Below, in pieces: positions 1-7,842 of a DNA stretch of 64,000 nt (within the stretch, counting starts at the first letter, position 1; every line of letters begins with the position of its first letter). The stretch covers positions 1 through 64,000 of the forward strand of contig JBDRKJ010000010.1 in the NCBI GenBank assembly GCA_043814035.1, read 5' to 3'. Made by a program: the position numbers and the translations under genes. The DNA comes from Peribacter sp043814035 (GTDB lineage Bacteria > Patescibacteriota > Gracilibacteria > Peribacterales > Peribacteraceae). The notes beneath the pieces were generated by a model. The model worked only from the letters and a program-made list of their open reading frames with translations, was not told the origin of the DNA and ran no database searches.

Positions 1-120
1 AGGACAAGGTGATAGACACAGTGATAGAGACAATTGGATTGGCGTTTGCACTCCATGACTCCATCCTAAGCCAACCGGGAGAATGCCGGAACCTCTTCAT
101 CCGCCAGCTTACGCAGGCGG

Positions 121-255
121 TGTTTCGGCGGAATCATAAAAGTCCGTCATATCATGAGCTTCGATACATCGCGACTGATCAAGAAGATCGGAACGCTCGA
201 TGCCCCTTCTCTAGAGAAGGCGAAAAAATATCTCTTTGTACACTTTGATTTATAG
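121..255 (+). pseudogene. C-terminal remnant of a MazF/PemK-type toxin
   Basis: The frame ending with TAG at 253-255 encodes IKVRHIMSFDTSRLIKKIG followed by TLDAPSLEKAKKYL. This resembles the C-terminal strand and helix of MazF/PemK ribonuclease toxins (family pattern: vrvsqIrt-d-sRlikkiGtL). The rest of the toxin is missing: the frame is closed by TAA at 67-69, and a short inverted repeat, CCGCC...GGCGG at 101-120, lies just upstream. I see no antitoxin gene, although the window edge may hide one. The call rests on motif resemblance only; an ATG at 154 could also give a chance 33-residue ORF. Confidence 0.4.
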
Positions 256-264
256 GAGAGGGGA

Positions 265-693
265 TTAAGCACTCTGTTTCTTATACTCTTCAACTAACTT
301 TTTAATCGTCTTATCCATTGAGCCCAAGTGCAACGCCTCAAGATCATGTTTTGTCGAGAGATTCAGACTAATGTGTGTTCTCGACTTGAATTGATCAGTT
401 TTTGTATTGAATCCAATGGATTGCGCATTCCTTTCTTTAATCCAGTGAATTTCTCTTTCTGATAGTTCATCGCAGCTGTTGACCAGTTCGAGAATCGAGA
501 GTTGAAAACTGCATGCTCCATCACGGTTCCATGATTCCTGCATGGTGCGATTGATATGTATTCCCTTTGTGAGATCAAGAAGGTGTTTCTTCAGGCGATT
601 ATGAATGCTCAACGAAGATCCGACGTAGCATTCTCCTGTCTTATCGTTGAGGATCTGATAGATGCCGATGAGACCACGGGCGGACTTTTCCAT
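265..693 (-). CDS. GIY-YIG nuclease domain protein
   Basis: The 142-residue protein carries the GIY-YIG signature near its N-terminus: GIYQILN, then CYVGSS about ten residues later, followed by a basic helix (NRLKKHL) and GFNT further on. GIY-YIG domains cut DNA through a single metal ion; single-domain bacterial members of the UvrC/endonuclease superfamily are common and mostly of unknown role. I chose ATG at 693 because the open frame upstream (GTG at 720) would start immediately after the stop codon of the XerC remnant at 721-774 and lacks a ribosome-binding site. It lies downstream of the XerC-type gene on the same strand. The domain is clear, the cellular role unknown. Confidence 0.75.
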   Translation of the reverse strand: MEKSARGLIGIYQILNDKTGECYVGSSLSIHNRLKKHLLDLTKGIHINRTMQESWNRDGACSFQLSILELVNSCDELSEREIHWIKERNAQSIGFNTKTDQFKSRTHISLNLSTKHDLEALHLGSMDKTIKKLVEEYKKQSA

Positions 694-720
694 GAGGAGG
701 GGAATGATAGCCCAGATCAC

Positions 721-774
721 TCAGGCAGAGTGATGGAATTTTCGATGGACTTCTTTGAGTTGAGGGTTGGTCAC
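721..774 (-). pseudogene. Displaced 3' end of a xerC-like gene
   Basis: Read on the minus strand this segment encodes VTNPQLKEVHRKFHHSA and a TGA stop. It matches the last codons of the intact recombinase (VTNPQLKEVHKKFHGK), which lie 103 bp away at 830-877. About ten base differences occur in the 42 aligned bases, and only one residue changes (Arg/Lys). No start or upstream part of this second copy exists. A GC-rich palindrome (775-826) separates the two 3' ends. It is one of five such gene-end duplications in the window. Confidence 0.8.
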
Positions 775-826
775 CCGCCTTCGCTCTTCGCTCCGCTTCG
801 AGCTTCGGACGGGCAGGCATGCTTAG
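775..826. repeat. GC-rich palindromic element between xerC and its duplicated 3' end
   Basis: The segment begins with CCCGCCTTCGCTC and closes with GAGCTTCGGACGGGCAGG, giving an imperfect hairpin. It belongs by appearance to the same CCGAAG/CTTCGG-rich family seen at 50664-50700 and 25516-25552. It starts after the remnant and ends at the stop codon of xerC. Confidence 0.6.
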
Positions 827-1753
827 CTACTTGCCGTGGAATTTCTTGTGAACTTCCTTGAGTTGGGGATTCGTAACATGCGTATAGATCTGGGTGGTAG
901 AGAGATCTTTATGGCCGAGAAGCTCCTGAACAGAACGGAGGTCTGCGCCATTCCGCAGTAGGTCTGTGGCGAATGAATGACGCAGCGTGTGTGGCGAAGG
1001 ATTCGAGAGTATGCCGGCCTGACGGGCATACCGCTTCACGATGCGGTAGATCATATTTGCGGATATCCGAAATCGCTCACCGGGAGGCATCTCAAACGTG
1101 GCTTGCTGCATATGACTGATAAAGAGCGGGGCCAGATGATCGAGCCTCGCTTCGAGGTATTCCTTTAGCGCGGCACAGGCGGCATCGGACAGAAAGACTA
1201 CGCGGATTTTGCCCCTTTTTCCCCGCACACTTATTTCACGTGTCTTGAAATTGAGATCAGTACGATTGATGGAACGCAGCTCTGCGAGACGCATGCCGGT
1301 AGAGAAGAAGAGCTCCAGAATCGCCTTATCTCGCTTGCCCTCGCGGGTATTCGTATCAGGAGAGGAGAGGAGTAGTGCGAGATCATCGGCGAAGAGCACC
1401 TTCACCTTGCGCTGTTCCTCTTTGAAGCGCTGGATGCGATCAGGAGGAAGGACGTCCATTTCCTCCTCCTGTATGAGATAACGCAAGAAAGCCCGCAGTA
1501 TTGTCAAATGATGATTCTTCGTACGGATAGAGAGCTCGTGCCCATTACGGGCCCGAAAAGAGTGCAGCGCTGTCTTGTAGATGCGGATCGTCTGTTTATT
1601 GAAGAGGAGGGGACTCTCAATTTGAGAGAGCTTCAGAAGCAGATCAAGGGACTGCCGGTAGGACCGGATCGTGAGTGGAGACTTATTTTGCTCCGCCTGA
1701 AGAAAAATAAGATAGCGATCAATGGCCTGAGAAAGTGTCGTCGGATGGCTCAT
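827..1753 (-). CDS. xerC: Tyrosine site-specific recombinase, XerC/XerD type
   Basis: This 308-residue protein has the full length and two-domain layout of Xer recombinases: an N-terminal SAM-like core-binding domain (about residues 1-95) and a C-terminal catalytic domain. The catalytic set is visible: Arg in TGMRLAEL, Lys in VRGKRGKIRVV, HTLRHSFAT (His-x-x-Arg), and GHKDLSTTQIYTHV with the second His and the nucleophilic Tyr. Xer proteins resolve chromosome dimers at dif sites and are also borrowed by integrative elements. I see no second xer gene except the 3' remnant at 721-774, so this may be the single chromosomal Xer protein. XerC against XerD or XerH cannot be decided by eye. Confidence 0.9.
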   Translation of the reverse strand: MSHPTTLSQAIDRYLIFLQAEQNKSPLTIRSYRQSLDLLLKLSQIESPLLFNKQTIRIYKTALHSFRARNGHELSIRTKNHHLTILRAFLRYLIQEEEMDVLPPDRIQRFKEEQRKVKVLFADDLALLLSSPDTNTREGKRDKAILELFFSTGMRLAELRSINRTDLNFKTREISVRGKRGKIRVVFLSDAACAALKEYLEARLDHLAPLFISHMQQATFEMPPGERFRISANMIYRIVKRYARQAGILSNPSPHTLRHSFATDLLRNGADLRSVQELLGHKDLSTTQIYTHVTNPQLKEVHKKFHGK

Positions 1754-1843
1754 GAAGCGGGGGAGAGGGGTTTTCCACAGTACATCCTATTCAAGATAAT
1801 GCATTTTATCTTGAATAATCAATTGACAGACCAAATGAACTCA

Positions 1844-2569
1844 TTATGTGATCACTAAGCCCAGAAGCCCCTGTTCTATGGTGTCGGGGATGTCATGTTG
1901 TGAAATCTCATCAATGGGATACACGTGCGTAATGACCATGTAGTAGAGGATGGCGGCCACTTCCCTACTGATACTCCGGACTTCGAAGTACCAGGGGGCC
2001 TCTATGTCACTCGGGAGGGTACGAACGTCCTCCCACCCCTGCCGGCGGGCCAGGTAGGCGATGCGTGCGAGGTGATAACGGTCCGAAATACCGATGACCG
2101 TGGTACAGGAGCCTGCAAGCGGTCGGGAGTTGAGGAGGTTCTCCCACGTCGATCGTGACTGATCTTCCAGCGTTAAATCCCCTGCTGGAATTTCATTTTC
2201 CAGTGCAACATCGCGCATCACCTCTGCCTCACTTGCCATGCCGTCCTCACCCTTGCCACCACTCAGAATAATGTGTTGCAGTATACCTTCGTGGTAGAGG
2301 CGCGTGGCCGTACCCACTCGACGCGTAATCCCCGGCCCCGGCAACGAAGAGCGATGCACCGCCGCACCGAACACCAGTCCGCACACGGTGCCACCACCCT
2401 GCCCTCCGAAGCCTTGGCGAAGGAGGGTCCCCTGCCCTGCTGCCAGATCTGCCGAGCCCTTAAATCCGAGCACTACCGAAGATGTGAGAAGAACAGCGAC
2501 AAATAGAAAGAAGAGGATGATCGCCAGAACAGAGACCCAAAAGAGCCGGAAGATGCAGCGAGCACTCAT
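1844..2569 (-). CDS. YdcF/SanA-like DUF218 membrane protein with an in-frame palindromic insert
   Basis: The 241-residue protein starts with one TM segment (about residues 8-32) and continues as a DUF218 (YdcF/SanA/ElyC) domain: GTATRLYHEG, IILSGGKGEDGMASEAEVMR, ENLLNSRPL and GISDRYHLARIAYLARR. Family members act at the envelope, and ElyC is linked to peptidoglycan and lipid-carrier metabolism. ATG at 2569 overlaps the TGA of the upstream gene by four bases, which fixes the start and implies translational coupling. Between the TM and the domain, the residues LLRQGFGGQG are encoded by a palindromic element (2400-2428); normal family members have nothing there. Confidence 0.8.
   Translation of the reverse strand: MSARCIFRLFWVSVLAIILFFLFVAVLLTSSVVLGFKGSADLAAGQGTLLRQGFGGQGGGTVCGLVFGAAVHRSSLPGPGITRRVGTATRLYHEGILQHIILSGGKGEDGMASEAEVMRDVALENEIPAGDLTLEDQSRSTWENLLNSRPLAGSCTTVIGISDRYHLARIAYLARRQGWEDVRTLPSDIEAPWYFEVRSISREVAAILYYMVITHVYPIDEISQHDIPDTIEQGLLGLVIT
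2400..2428. repeat. Palindromic element inserted in frame in the DUF218 gene
   Basis: CCCTCCGAAGCC at one end pairs with GGCGAAGGAGGG at the other across a TT spacer. Nearly the same sequence occurs at 5890-5917 inside another gene, and relatives occur in pth and purQ. On the minus strand it is read as part of LLRQGFGGQGG without breaking the frame. Confidence 0.75.
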
Positions 2570-4164
2570 GAGGAGAACGAGGATACCGGTTGAACGTAAA
2601 TATGTGCAGGAATTGGAGGGAGATTTGGGCTCCATGGAGGCCAGATCGAGATTTCGACCTGATCGACTTCGGGCAGGTTTTTGACGATGCGCATGGCTTC
2701 GTCGATGGGCAGACCCGCTACCTTCTCACGGACTTTCCTCGCAAACTGTGCGCCGGTGGGGCTTAAGGGATCGAGCGTGAACTGCTCCGTGCCCGAGAGG
2801 TCAACCGTAATCTTGATCCACGAGAGATCATCAGAGTAGTCGATAACGTGCGCGACGAGACGATTGTACGTGAGGCTGTCTTCGAGCAGGCGCTTCTCGG
2901 AACGCACATGCGCCTTGAGCCCCGCGATGAGCAGATCGAGTACAGCCTTGGTATCATAGCCGAATGTGGTGTAGATGATGGTGCCCTCGATAGGCACGGA
3001 TGTTACCTGCTCCCCAACGAATTCCGTGGGCATGAGAAAATCCTCGTAGGCAATCTGCGTGAGCTCATCGTAGTAGAGCATTTCGAGTTGTTCATCGGGA
3101 TGCTGGGCGTTGAAGAGGGCCTTCTCTTCATCCACTATTTGCTTGGCGGTGAGCAGTAGCTCATTTTCCAGCTGCATCTTGGCAATTTTCAAATCGTCCT
3201 TCGTGAGGACTGATCGCGCCGAGGTGATGCCACCCGAAGCCGTGACCTGATTTTCGCCATAGACGAGCGAGCGCTCGGATGCAGGCAGACCGACGAACTC
3301 CCACTTGCGTCCGGCAGGCACGTTGCCGCGCTCACCCACGATCTGCCCGTAGAGATCCACGGGGTCAGCCTCGGCAATCACTGTCGTGCGTCCGCCAGCT
3401 TCAAGTAAGACCTGCTCAGAAATACGGAAGACCACTCCCGCCTGATTGGCGAGACGTGTGCCCTTGCGAAACGAATAGGGCTCGTTAGTGGTATTGATGA
3501 TCACCATGGGTACCCTGGCACTCGTGCCGCTGAACTCCTGACTGATGTGGTCGAAGGTGATCGTGCGCGTGATCTTCACCCGCACGGGTTTGAGCGGCAT
3601 GGTGCGCACGCGATCGGGAATCTGTGTCAGCGCTCCGGTTTGCACGAGGAAGATATTCACCGTATGGGTGACAGTGTCTTCGCGCGGTTTGACTTGAATT
3701 TCTGCTGAGGGCAGCAGCCGAAAGAGCACAAAGAGAAAGAGCCCCGTACTGACGAGGATGAGCAACCAAATGCGCAGCTTCGGTAGTGAGAGGATCCCCA
3801 TGCCCTGCAGCTGCGATCGCAGTTTCTGTCGCCACAGGTTCGGGGCGAAAACGCGCAGCGCCTCCTCACGGGCAGGGTGCCCCTCGAGCACGAACTTCAC
3901 CTCCTGCGTACTCGTGAGCACGCGAAACCCGTGCACACGCGCTGCCGAGATGAGAGAAGAGCGTTTACTCGCAACACGAACGCGACCGCGGATCGCCTGC
4001 AGTGCCTCGAAGAAACGCCGTTGCTCGGTCCGCTCTTTGAGGAGCGGAAGTTCGAGTGTGGAGAGCAGGAGCAGGAGTTCACCGTTCGTTTCGGTCGCAC
4101 GGCGGACAAAGGCGCTCCACGACTCCCCTTCTGTGGGGATGAGGACGATGAGTGGTTCCATCAA
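2566..4164 (-). CDS. Baseplate-J-like single-TM protein
   Basis: The 532-residue protein has a soluble N-terminal region (1-125), one TM helix (about 126-148, WLLILVSTGLFLFVLFRLL) and a long region presumably outside the membrane. The segment with GQIVGERGNVPAG and a preceding beta-rich part (VMINTTNEPYSFRKGTRL-like) resembles the baseplate J/gp47-like proteins common in Patescibacteria genomes. Their role there is unknown; a link to pili or phage-like structures is only suggested by the name. It is followed directly by the DUF218 gene (ATGA overlap), so the two are probably an operon. Confidence is moderate for the family and low for any function. Confidence 0.55.
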   Translation of the reverse strand: MMEPLIVLIPTEGESWSAFVRRATETNGELLLLLSTLELPLLKERTEQRRFFEALQAIRGRVRVASKRSSLISAARVHGFRVLTSTQEVKFVLEGHPAREEALRVFAPNLWRQKLRSQLQGMGILSLPKLRIWLLILVSTGLFLFVLFRLLPSAEIQVKPREDTVTHTVNIFLVQTGALTQIPDRVRTMPLKPVRVKITRTITFDHISQEFSGTSARVPMVIINTTNEPYSFRKGTRLANQAGVVFRISEQVLLEAGGRTTVIAEADPVDLYGQIVGERGNVPAGRKWEFVGLPASERSLVYGENQVTASGGITSARSVLTKDDLKIAKMQLENELLLTAKQIVDEEKALFNAQHPDEQLEMLYYDELTQIAYEDFLMPTEFVGEQVTSVPIEGTIIYTTFGYDTKAVLDLLIAGLKAHVRSEKRLLEDSLTYNRLVAHVIDYSDDLSWIKITVDLSGTEQFTLDPLSPTGAQFARKVREKVAGLPIDEAMRIVKNLPEVDQVEISIWPPWSPNLPPIPAHIYVQPVSSFSS

Positions 4165-4224
4165 CGTAAAGAGGCGCCCTATTGTGCCATTCTTAGGCTG
4201 GAATGACTAGCGAGACGCACGAGG

Positions 4225-4357
4225 GTGTCATGGTGAGGAGCGCAGGGACTTCGTCTCCCCTCTCCCATGGGGAGAGGGATAGGGTGAGGGGTGATACAAA
4301 CATTTTTACTCAGAATAATCCCCTCCCCTTCATCCCCTCCCGACGGGAGGGGAGGTT
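4225..4357. repeat. Two GC-rich palindromes downstream of pgk
   Basis: CCCCTCTCCC...GGGGAGAGGG around 4257-4276, followed by AGGGTGAGGGG, belongs to the CTCTCCC family also seen near 6206-6246, 14224-14307 and inside purQ. A second hairpin, CCCCTCCC-GAC-GGGAGGGG, lies at 4333-4352 directly after the pgk stop and may act as its terminator, although no long T-run follows it. No gene is evident in 4165-4360. Confidence 0.6.
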
Positions 4358-4360
4358 ATT

Positions 4361-5569
4361 TTATTTCTTCTCCAGCGCCTTTAAAGCCGGTAGCTCTTTG
4401 CCCGAGATGAAGTCGAGCATGGCGCCACCACCGGTACTCACAAACGTGTAGACATCCATCGGATAGTTGTACTTCACGTGAAAGTCGATGGTATCACCTC
4501 CCCCGACGATGCTGGTTGCACCCTTTGCCGTAGCATCGCGAATGGCCTCTGCAATGCGCTTGGTGGCGTGCGAGAAGCGATTCATCTCGTAGAGACCCAG
4601 TGGCCCGTTCCAGATGATCGTGCCCGATTTCTCGATGATCTTGCGATAACGCTCAATCGTCACCTTGCCAATGTCGAAGATGGACATGTCACCCATCACG
4701 TTTTCGAGTGGAAGATCCAGCTTCTCGGCATCTTCGGTTGCCTGCGTGGCGACCACGACATCGCGGGGGACGTGCACATCTGCGAGCTCCTCCTTCTCAC
4801 TCATGAGCATGATGTCCTGCGCTTTCTCTGCCTGCTCCTCCTCATATTTAGAGGTACCCACCTCAAATCCGCGCGCCGCGATGAAGGTAGAGGCAATGCA
4901 GCCGCCGAGGAGCACGTCATCGCCCTTGTTAAGGAAGTACTCGATGACGGGAACTTTCGTCTCCATTTTAGCCCCGCTCACGATGAGCGTGAGAGGACGG
5001 CGTGGATCATCAACGACCTTCGAGAGATTAGTGACCTCATTCTCCAGCTGCAGACCCATGAAGGACGGGAGCACCTTGGGGACACTCGTCATGCTGGCAT
5101 GGTCGCGGTGGCAATTGGGGAAGGCGTCGTTGACGTACAGGTCGGCCAGCGCAGCGAGCTCCTTGCCAAACGCATCACGCTGCGTAGGATCTTTACTCTT
5201 TTCGGCTGGATCAAAGCGCAGGTTCTCGAGCAAGAGCACGTCACCCGGTTTGAGGGCCTCCGCCATCTTCTGTACCTCTGTCCCTCGACAGGAATTGGCG
5301 AATTGCACCTTCACCTTGAGGAGCTTCTCGAGCACGGGCACAAGGGGCTTCTGGCTCATGGCGGGAACGCGTTCTCCCTTAGGGCGCCCCTGATGGGCCA
5401 TGATGATCAACGAGGCGCCTTGCTTCAGGATCATCTTCATTGTGGGGACGACCGCTTCGATGCGCGACGTATCGGTTACGGTGCCCTCTTCGATCGGCAC
5501 ATCGAACCCGGCACGGAGGAGCACACGCTTCCCCTTGAGCTTCGCTTCTTTAAGGAGTGGGTACTGCAT
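4361..5569 (-). CDS. pgk: Phosphoglycerate kinase
   Basis: The 402-residue protein has the usual length of PGK, which transfers phosphate between 1,3-bisphosphoglycerate and ADP in lower glycolysis. Visible landmarks are the N-terminal substrate loop (LLRAGFDVPIEEGTVTDTSR), AHQGRPKG, NDAFPNCHRDHAS, the nucleotide-domain GAKMETKVP region, NGPLGLYE and the C-terminal STGGGAMLDFISGKELPAL. I chose ATG at 5569 (MQYPLLKEAK), which places the family start correctly; an upstream in-frame codon at 5602 would add eleven residues not seen in the family. With pyk at 58.7 kb it shows that the ATP-yielding half of glycolysis is present. Confidence 0.97.
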   Translation of the reverse strand: MQYPLLKEAKLKGKRVLLRAGFDVPIEEGTVTDTSRIEAVVPTMKMILKQGASLIIMAHQGRPKGERVPAMSQKPLVPVLEKLLKVKVQFANSCRGTEVQKMAEALKPGDVLLLENLRFDPAEKSKDPTQRDAFGKELAALADLYVNDAFPNCHRDHASMTSVPKVLPSFMGLQLENEVTNLSKVVDDPRRPLTLIVSGAKMETKVPVIEYFLNKGDDVLLGGCIASTFIAARGFEVGTSKYEEEQAEKAQDIMLMSEKEELADVHVPRDVVVATQATEDAEKLDLPLENVMGDMSIFDIGKVTIERYRKIIEKSGTIIWNGPLGLYEMNRFSHATKRIAEAIRDATAKGATSIVGGGDTIDFHVKYNYPMDVYTFVSTGGGAMLDFISGKELPALKALEKK

Positions 5570-5689
5570 GCACGAAGCATAAATGGAAACGACGAAATGC
5601 AAAATAACGGTGAAAAATCAGGCGTTGACTTCTTGTCCAAAGCACGAGAAAGCGCATACTGATTTCAGCGAACCTTTTCTCTAACACAG

Positions 5690-5846
5690 GAGGAGCCTCT
5701 ATGAAGAGATTCGCGCTGAACTTCGTATAAGCCCGTCGCTTGTGGCTTCGTGATTCGTCCGATCCCCTGTGTGTCATTCTGCCGACATGGACGAGTCACA
5801 ACGAAGGAGGTCTAGGGGAGCATCGCCTTCTCTAGACCTTTTTTTC
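5690..5846 (+). ncRNA. Candidate structured RNA ending in an intrinsic terminator
   Basis: On the plus strand a perfect 8-bp stem (AGGTCTAG 5808-5815 with CTAGACCT 5832-5839) is followed by seven T residues. No plus-strand gene lies upstream. Just before it, GATTCGTCC can pair with GGACGAGTC across about 29 bases. At 5689-5696 there is AGGAGGAG, then an ATG at 5701 opening a nine-codon frame (MKRFALNFV), so a leader-peptide or small-ORF transcript is possible. The terminator overlaps the last codons of the minus-strand gene ending at 5812. I recognise no known RNA family; the call rests on terminator plus stem. Confidence 0.4.
5808..5846 (+). terminator. Rho-independent terminator
   Basis: Perfect inverted repeat AGGTCTAG / CTAGACCT with a 16-base loop, followed by TTTTTTT. 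It points rightward and matches no plus-strand protein gene. Confidence 0.7.
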
Positions 5847-6189
5847 CGTACAGCACTCCCCCGTCATTCCACACGAACGTGACTCCTTCACCCTCCGAAG
5901 CCTTGGCGGAGGAGGGCCTTCTCCGTGCAGATGGCTCCACGTGATCGAGCAGCGGGATGATGTTTTTCGAGAGATCTTTCGAGACGATGTACCCGCGCCG
6001 GTCGAAATGAAACATCTCACTGAGTCGCTCGGGCAGGGCAGCTTCGGTTGTGGGGTAGTAGTCTAACGAGGCGTCGATCCCCTGCTCCCGGAAGGTTGCA
6101 TTCCACGTTTTCAGCAGCTGTGACATATTCGGCATTCGCCCAAGAATGCCGTAGAGCTCGCGGTGGATGGAGGAACGGGGCTTGGTCAT
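5812..6189 (-). CDS. Small protein resembling the shikimate dehydrogenase N-terminal domain
   Basis: The 125-residue protein reads KTWNATFREQGIDASLDYYP, then LPERLSEMF, GYIVSKDLSKNIIPLLD and, near the end, FVWNDGGVLYGKKGLEKAML. This order resembles the AroE substrate-binding half (LSP-HNAAFRELGIDA, L-e-l, G-nVT-PhK--v---lD, vNTv-nd-G-l-GyNTDg), but the key NT and PHK residues are not preserved and no NADP-binding domain follows. It could be a degenerate or repurposed AroE-like domain, or a chance likeness. About ten residues (PSSAKASEGE) come from an in-frame palindrome at 5890-5917. ATG at 6189 excludes codons that lie in the upstream CTCTCCC repeat. Confidence 0.4.
   Translation of the reverse strand: MTKPRSSIHRELYGILGRMPNMSQLLKTWNATFREQGIDASLDYYPTTEAALPERLSEMFHFDRRGYIVSKDLSKNIIPLLDHVEPSARRRPSSAKASEGEGVTFVWNDGGVLYGKKGLEKAMLP
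5890..5917. repeat. Palindromic element inserted in frame (PSSAKASEGE)
   Basis: CCCTCCGAAGCC and GGCGGAGGAGGG form a near-perfect hairpin almost identical to 2400-2428, here in another frame, so it encodes SSAKASEG rather than RQGFGGQG. The host frame stays open. Confidence 0.75.
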
Positions 6190-6205
6190 CGTAGGAAGTG
6201 TAGCG

Positions 6206-6409
6206 AGGGTTCCCCTCTCCCCCAACCCTCTCCCGCCGGGAGAGGGAGCAGTATGCCATGAATGAAGAGGATGTTTTGAGGTAGAATGTTGTCATCCCGA
6301 GCGTGATGATGTCACCCTGAGCGTAGTCGAAGGGCGACATAGCTTGTCATGGTTCGTTCCTCGACGGAGTTTATCCCGAGCGGAGTCGAGGGACTCTGAA
6401 TGACAAGCT
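6206..6409. repeat. Cluster of three different palindromic elements
   Basis: From left to right: a CTCTCCC-type hairpin (CCCTCTCCCGCCGGGAGAGGG, ending about 6246); GTCACCCTGAGCG...CGAAGGGCGAC at 6311-6338; and an element bounded by perfect 10-bp inverted repeats AGCTTGTCAT (6341-6350) and ATGACAAGCT (6400-6409). Together they fill the gap between two divergent genes; I see no coding sequence or clear promoter in it. Confidence 0.65.
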
Positions 6410-6426
6410 CACCATGACACTTGTGT

Positions 6427-7515
6427 ATGAGCACTACCACACAAATCATCGTCTGGACGAGCCTTGCTCTGTTCATCCTCACGGTGCTCCTGCACCTGCT
6501 CGCGCTGAGGCTCTTTCCCCGATGGGGGCTCTTGGATTTCCCCGAGCGCTACGGCCTCACCCGTTCACGCATCCCATACCCCACCGGCATTCTTGCCATC
6601 GTTGCGTTCCTCCTATTCTTCCTCATTTTCGAAGCCACCCTCGCACTGAAACCCTGGTCACTACAGGCCTGCGGGCTCATCGGTGGTGTCGTGCTGCTCG
6701 CTCTCGTTACGTTGCGGGATGATCGCCGCCCCCTCCCCTCTTCGATCAGGCTCTTTACGCAATTGCTTGTTGCACTCGTGATCTTTGTCACGGGAACGCG
6801 CATCTACACACTGACCAATCCCCTCGCCGCTCTCACAGGTTTCGAGGTACTACCTCTCCACCTGCTGCAGCTACCCATCGCCGCACTCAACTATCCATCA
6901 CTTCTGGGCATGCTCTTCACGGTCTTGTGGCTCTCACTCACGATGAATGCTCTTAATTGGTTTGATGGCATTCGCGGGCAGGTGAGCGTGGTCTCGGTGC
7001 TGGGATTCACAACGATCGCCTTGCTCTCACTCAGTGATCGCGTGGGTGATTTTTCGCTGGGCCTCATTGCATTCGCACTCGCGAGTATTGCGCTGGGCTG
7101 CCTGCTCTTCGACCGTCCCGGCCCACTCGCACTCCTAGGCGACACGGGGGCCATGTTCTTTGGTCTCATGCTTGGAGTGTTGACCATCTTCACCGGAGGA
7201 AAAGTGGCCACGGGGTTCCTCGTGCTCGGCGTGCCGCTCATTGATTCGTTCATCGTCATTGTGCGACGAGTGATCAAGGGCAAATCTATCTTCGTAGGCG
7301 ACGCGCAGAATGAGCACTTGCACCATCGCCTGCTGCGTAAAGGCTGGACAGAATGGCAGATCATCGCACTCACAGCGGCCCTCGGTGCTTCATTCGGTAT
7401 TACGGCGCTCTTCCTCTCCACCCTCGAAAAGTTCCTCGCCGCGTTCGCACTTCTACTCATTATGCTGTGGCTTTCGATCTACTCCGGTCGCCGATCTCCA
7501 CTCCCCCCTTCTTAA
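6427..7515 (+). CDS. WecA/TagO/MraY-like polyprenyl-phosphate sugar-1-phosphate transferase
   Basis: This 362-residue polytopic protein shows about ten hydrophobic segments and the family landmarks: NALNWFDGIRGQ in place of N--D--DG-A, GDTGAMFFGLMLG (GD-G---lG), and the cytoplasmic DAQNEHLHHRLLRKG (HLHHRL). Family members move a sugar-1-phosphate from UDP-sugar to undecaprenyl phosphate in the membrane, starting O-antigen, teichoic-acid or capsule synthesis. MraY proper lacks the HLHHRL loop, so a WecA/TagO role is more likely. I use ATG at 6427; the TTG at 6421 is an alternative. The next gene starts at the base after its stop, so they are co-transcribed. Confidence 0.85.
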   Translation: MSTTTQIIVWTSLALFILTVLLHLLALRLFPRWGLLDFPERYGLTRSRIPYPTGILAIVAFLLFFLIFEATLALKPWSLQACGLIGGVVLLALVTLRDDRRPLPSSIRLFTQLLVALVIFVTGTRIYTLTNPLAALTGFEVLPLHLLQLPIAALNYPSLLGMLFTVLWLSLTMNALNWFDGIRGQVSVVSVLGFTTIALLSLSDRVGDFSLGLIAFALASIALGCLLFDRPGPLALLGDTGAMFFGLMLGVLTIFTGGKVATGFLVLGVPLIDSFIVIVRRVIKGKSIFVGDAQNEHLHHRLLRKGWTEWQIIALTAALGASFGITALFLSTLEKFLAAFALLLIMLWLSIYSGRRSPLPPS

Positions 7516-7842
7516 ATGTACCTTCTCGTTGTTATCGCTCCTGTCACGCACGCCGATGCAATTCGCAAAGCCATGGCCGCAGCGGGAGCCGGCCGTATTG
7601 GCAACTACGACAGCTGCTCGTTTTCGAACAGAGGGACAGGGCGTTTTCGCCCCAACGATGATGCTCTGCCTGCCATCGGATTGGCCGGACGATTGGAGGA
7701 GGTCGAAGAGGAACGCATCGAAGTTGCCGTCCTCGACGATGATCTGAAAGCTGTGCTCAAGGCCATCGTCAAAGCACACCCCTACGAAGAACCAGCAATC
7801 TACGTGCTACCGATGGAGAACTATAAAGATGTCATAAAATAA
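7516..7842 (+). CDS. YqfO/NIF3 insert-type domain protein (CutA/PII-like fold)
   Basis: The 108-residue protein contains GAGRIGNYDSCSFSNRGTGR and ends with AHPYEEPAIYVLPMEN. These are the hallmarks of the PII/CutA-like domain inserted in YqfO-type NIF3 proteins, which also occurs alone. The function of standalone forms is unknown. It abuts the WecA-like gene with no spacer (TAA then ATG). Its 3' end is duplicated 220 bp downstream (7996-8061) with the encoded residues nearly unchanged, and a GC-rich element separates the two copies. Confidence 0.8.
   Translation: MYLLVVIAPVTHADAIRKAMAAAGAGRIGNYDSCSFSNRGTGRFRPNDDALPAIGLAGRLEEVEEERIEVAVLDDDLKAVLKAIVKAHPYEEPAIYVLPMENYKDVIK

Noticed and set aside
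721..1753. Two complete tandem xerC genes
   Set aside because: Only the last 14 or so codons of a second copy exist; nothing upstream of them matches the recombinase.
4478..5662. 394-residue open frame on the plus strand opposite pgk
   Set aside because: It is the mirror frame of a clear phosphoglycerate kinase gene and has no recognisable motif.
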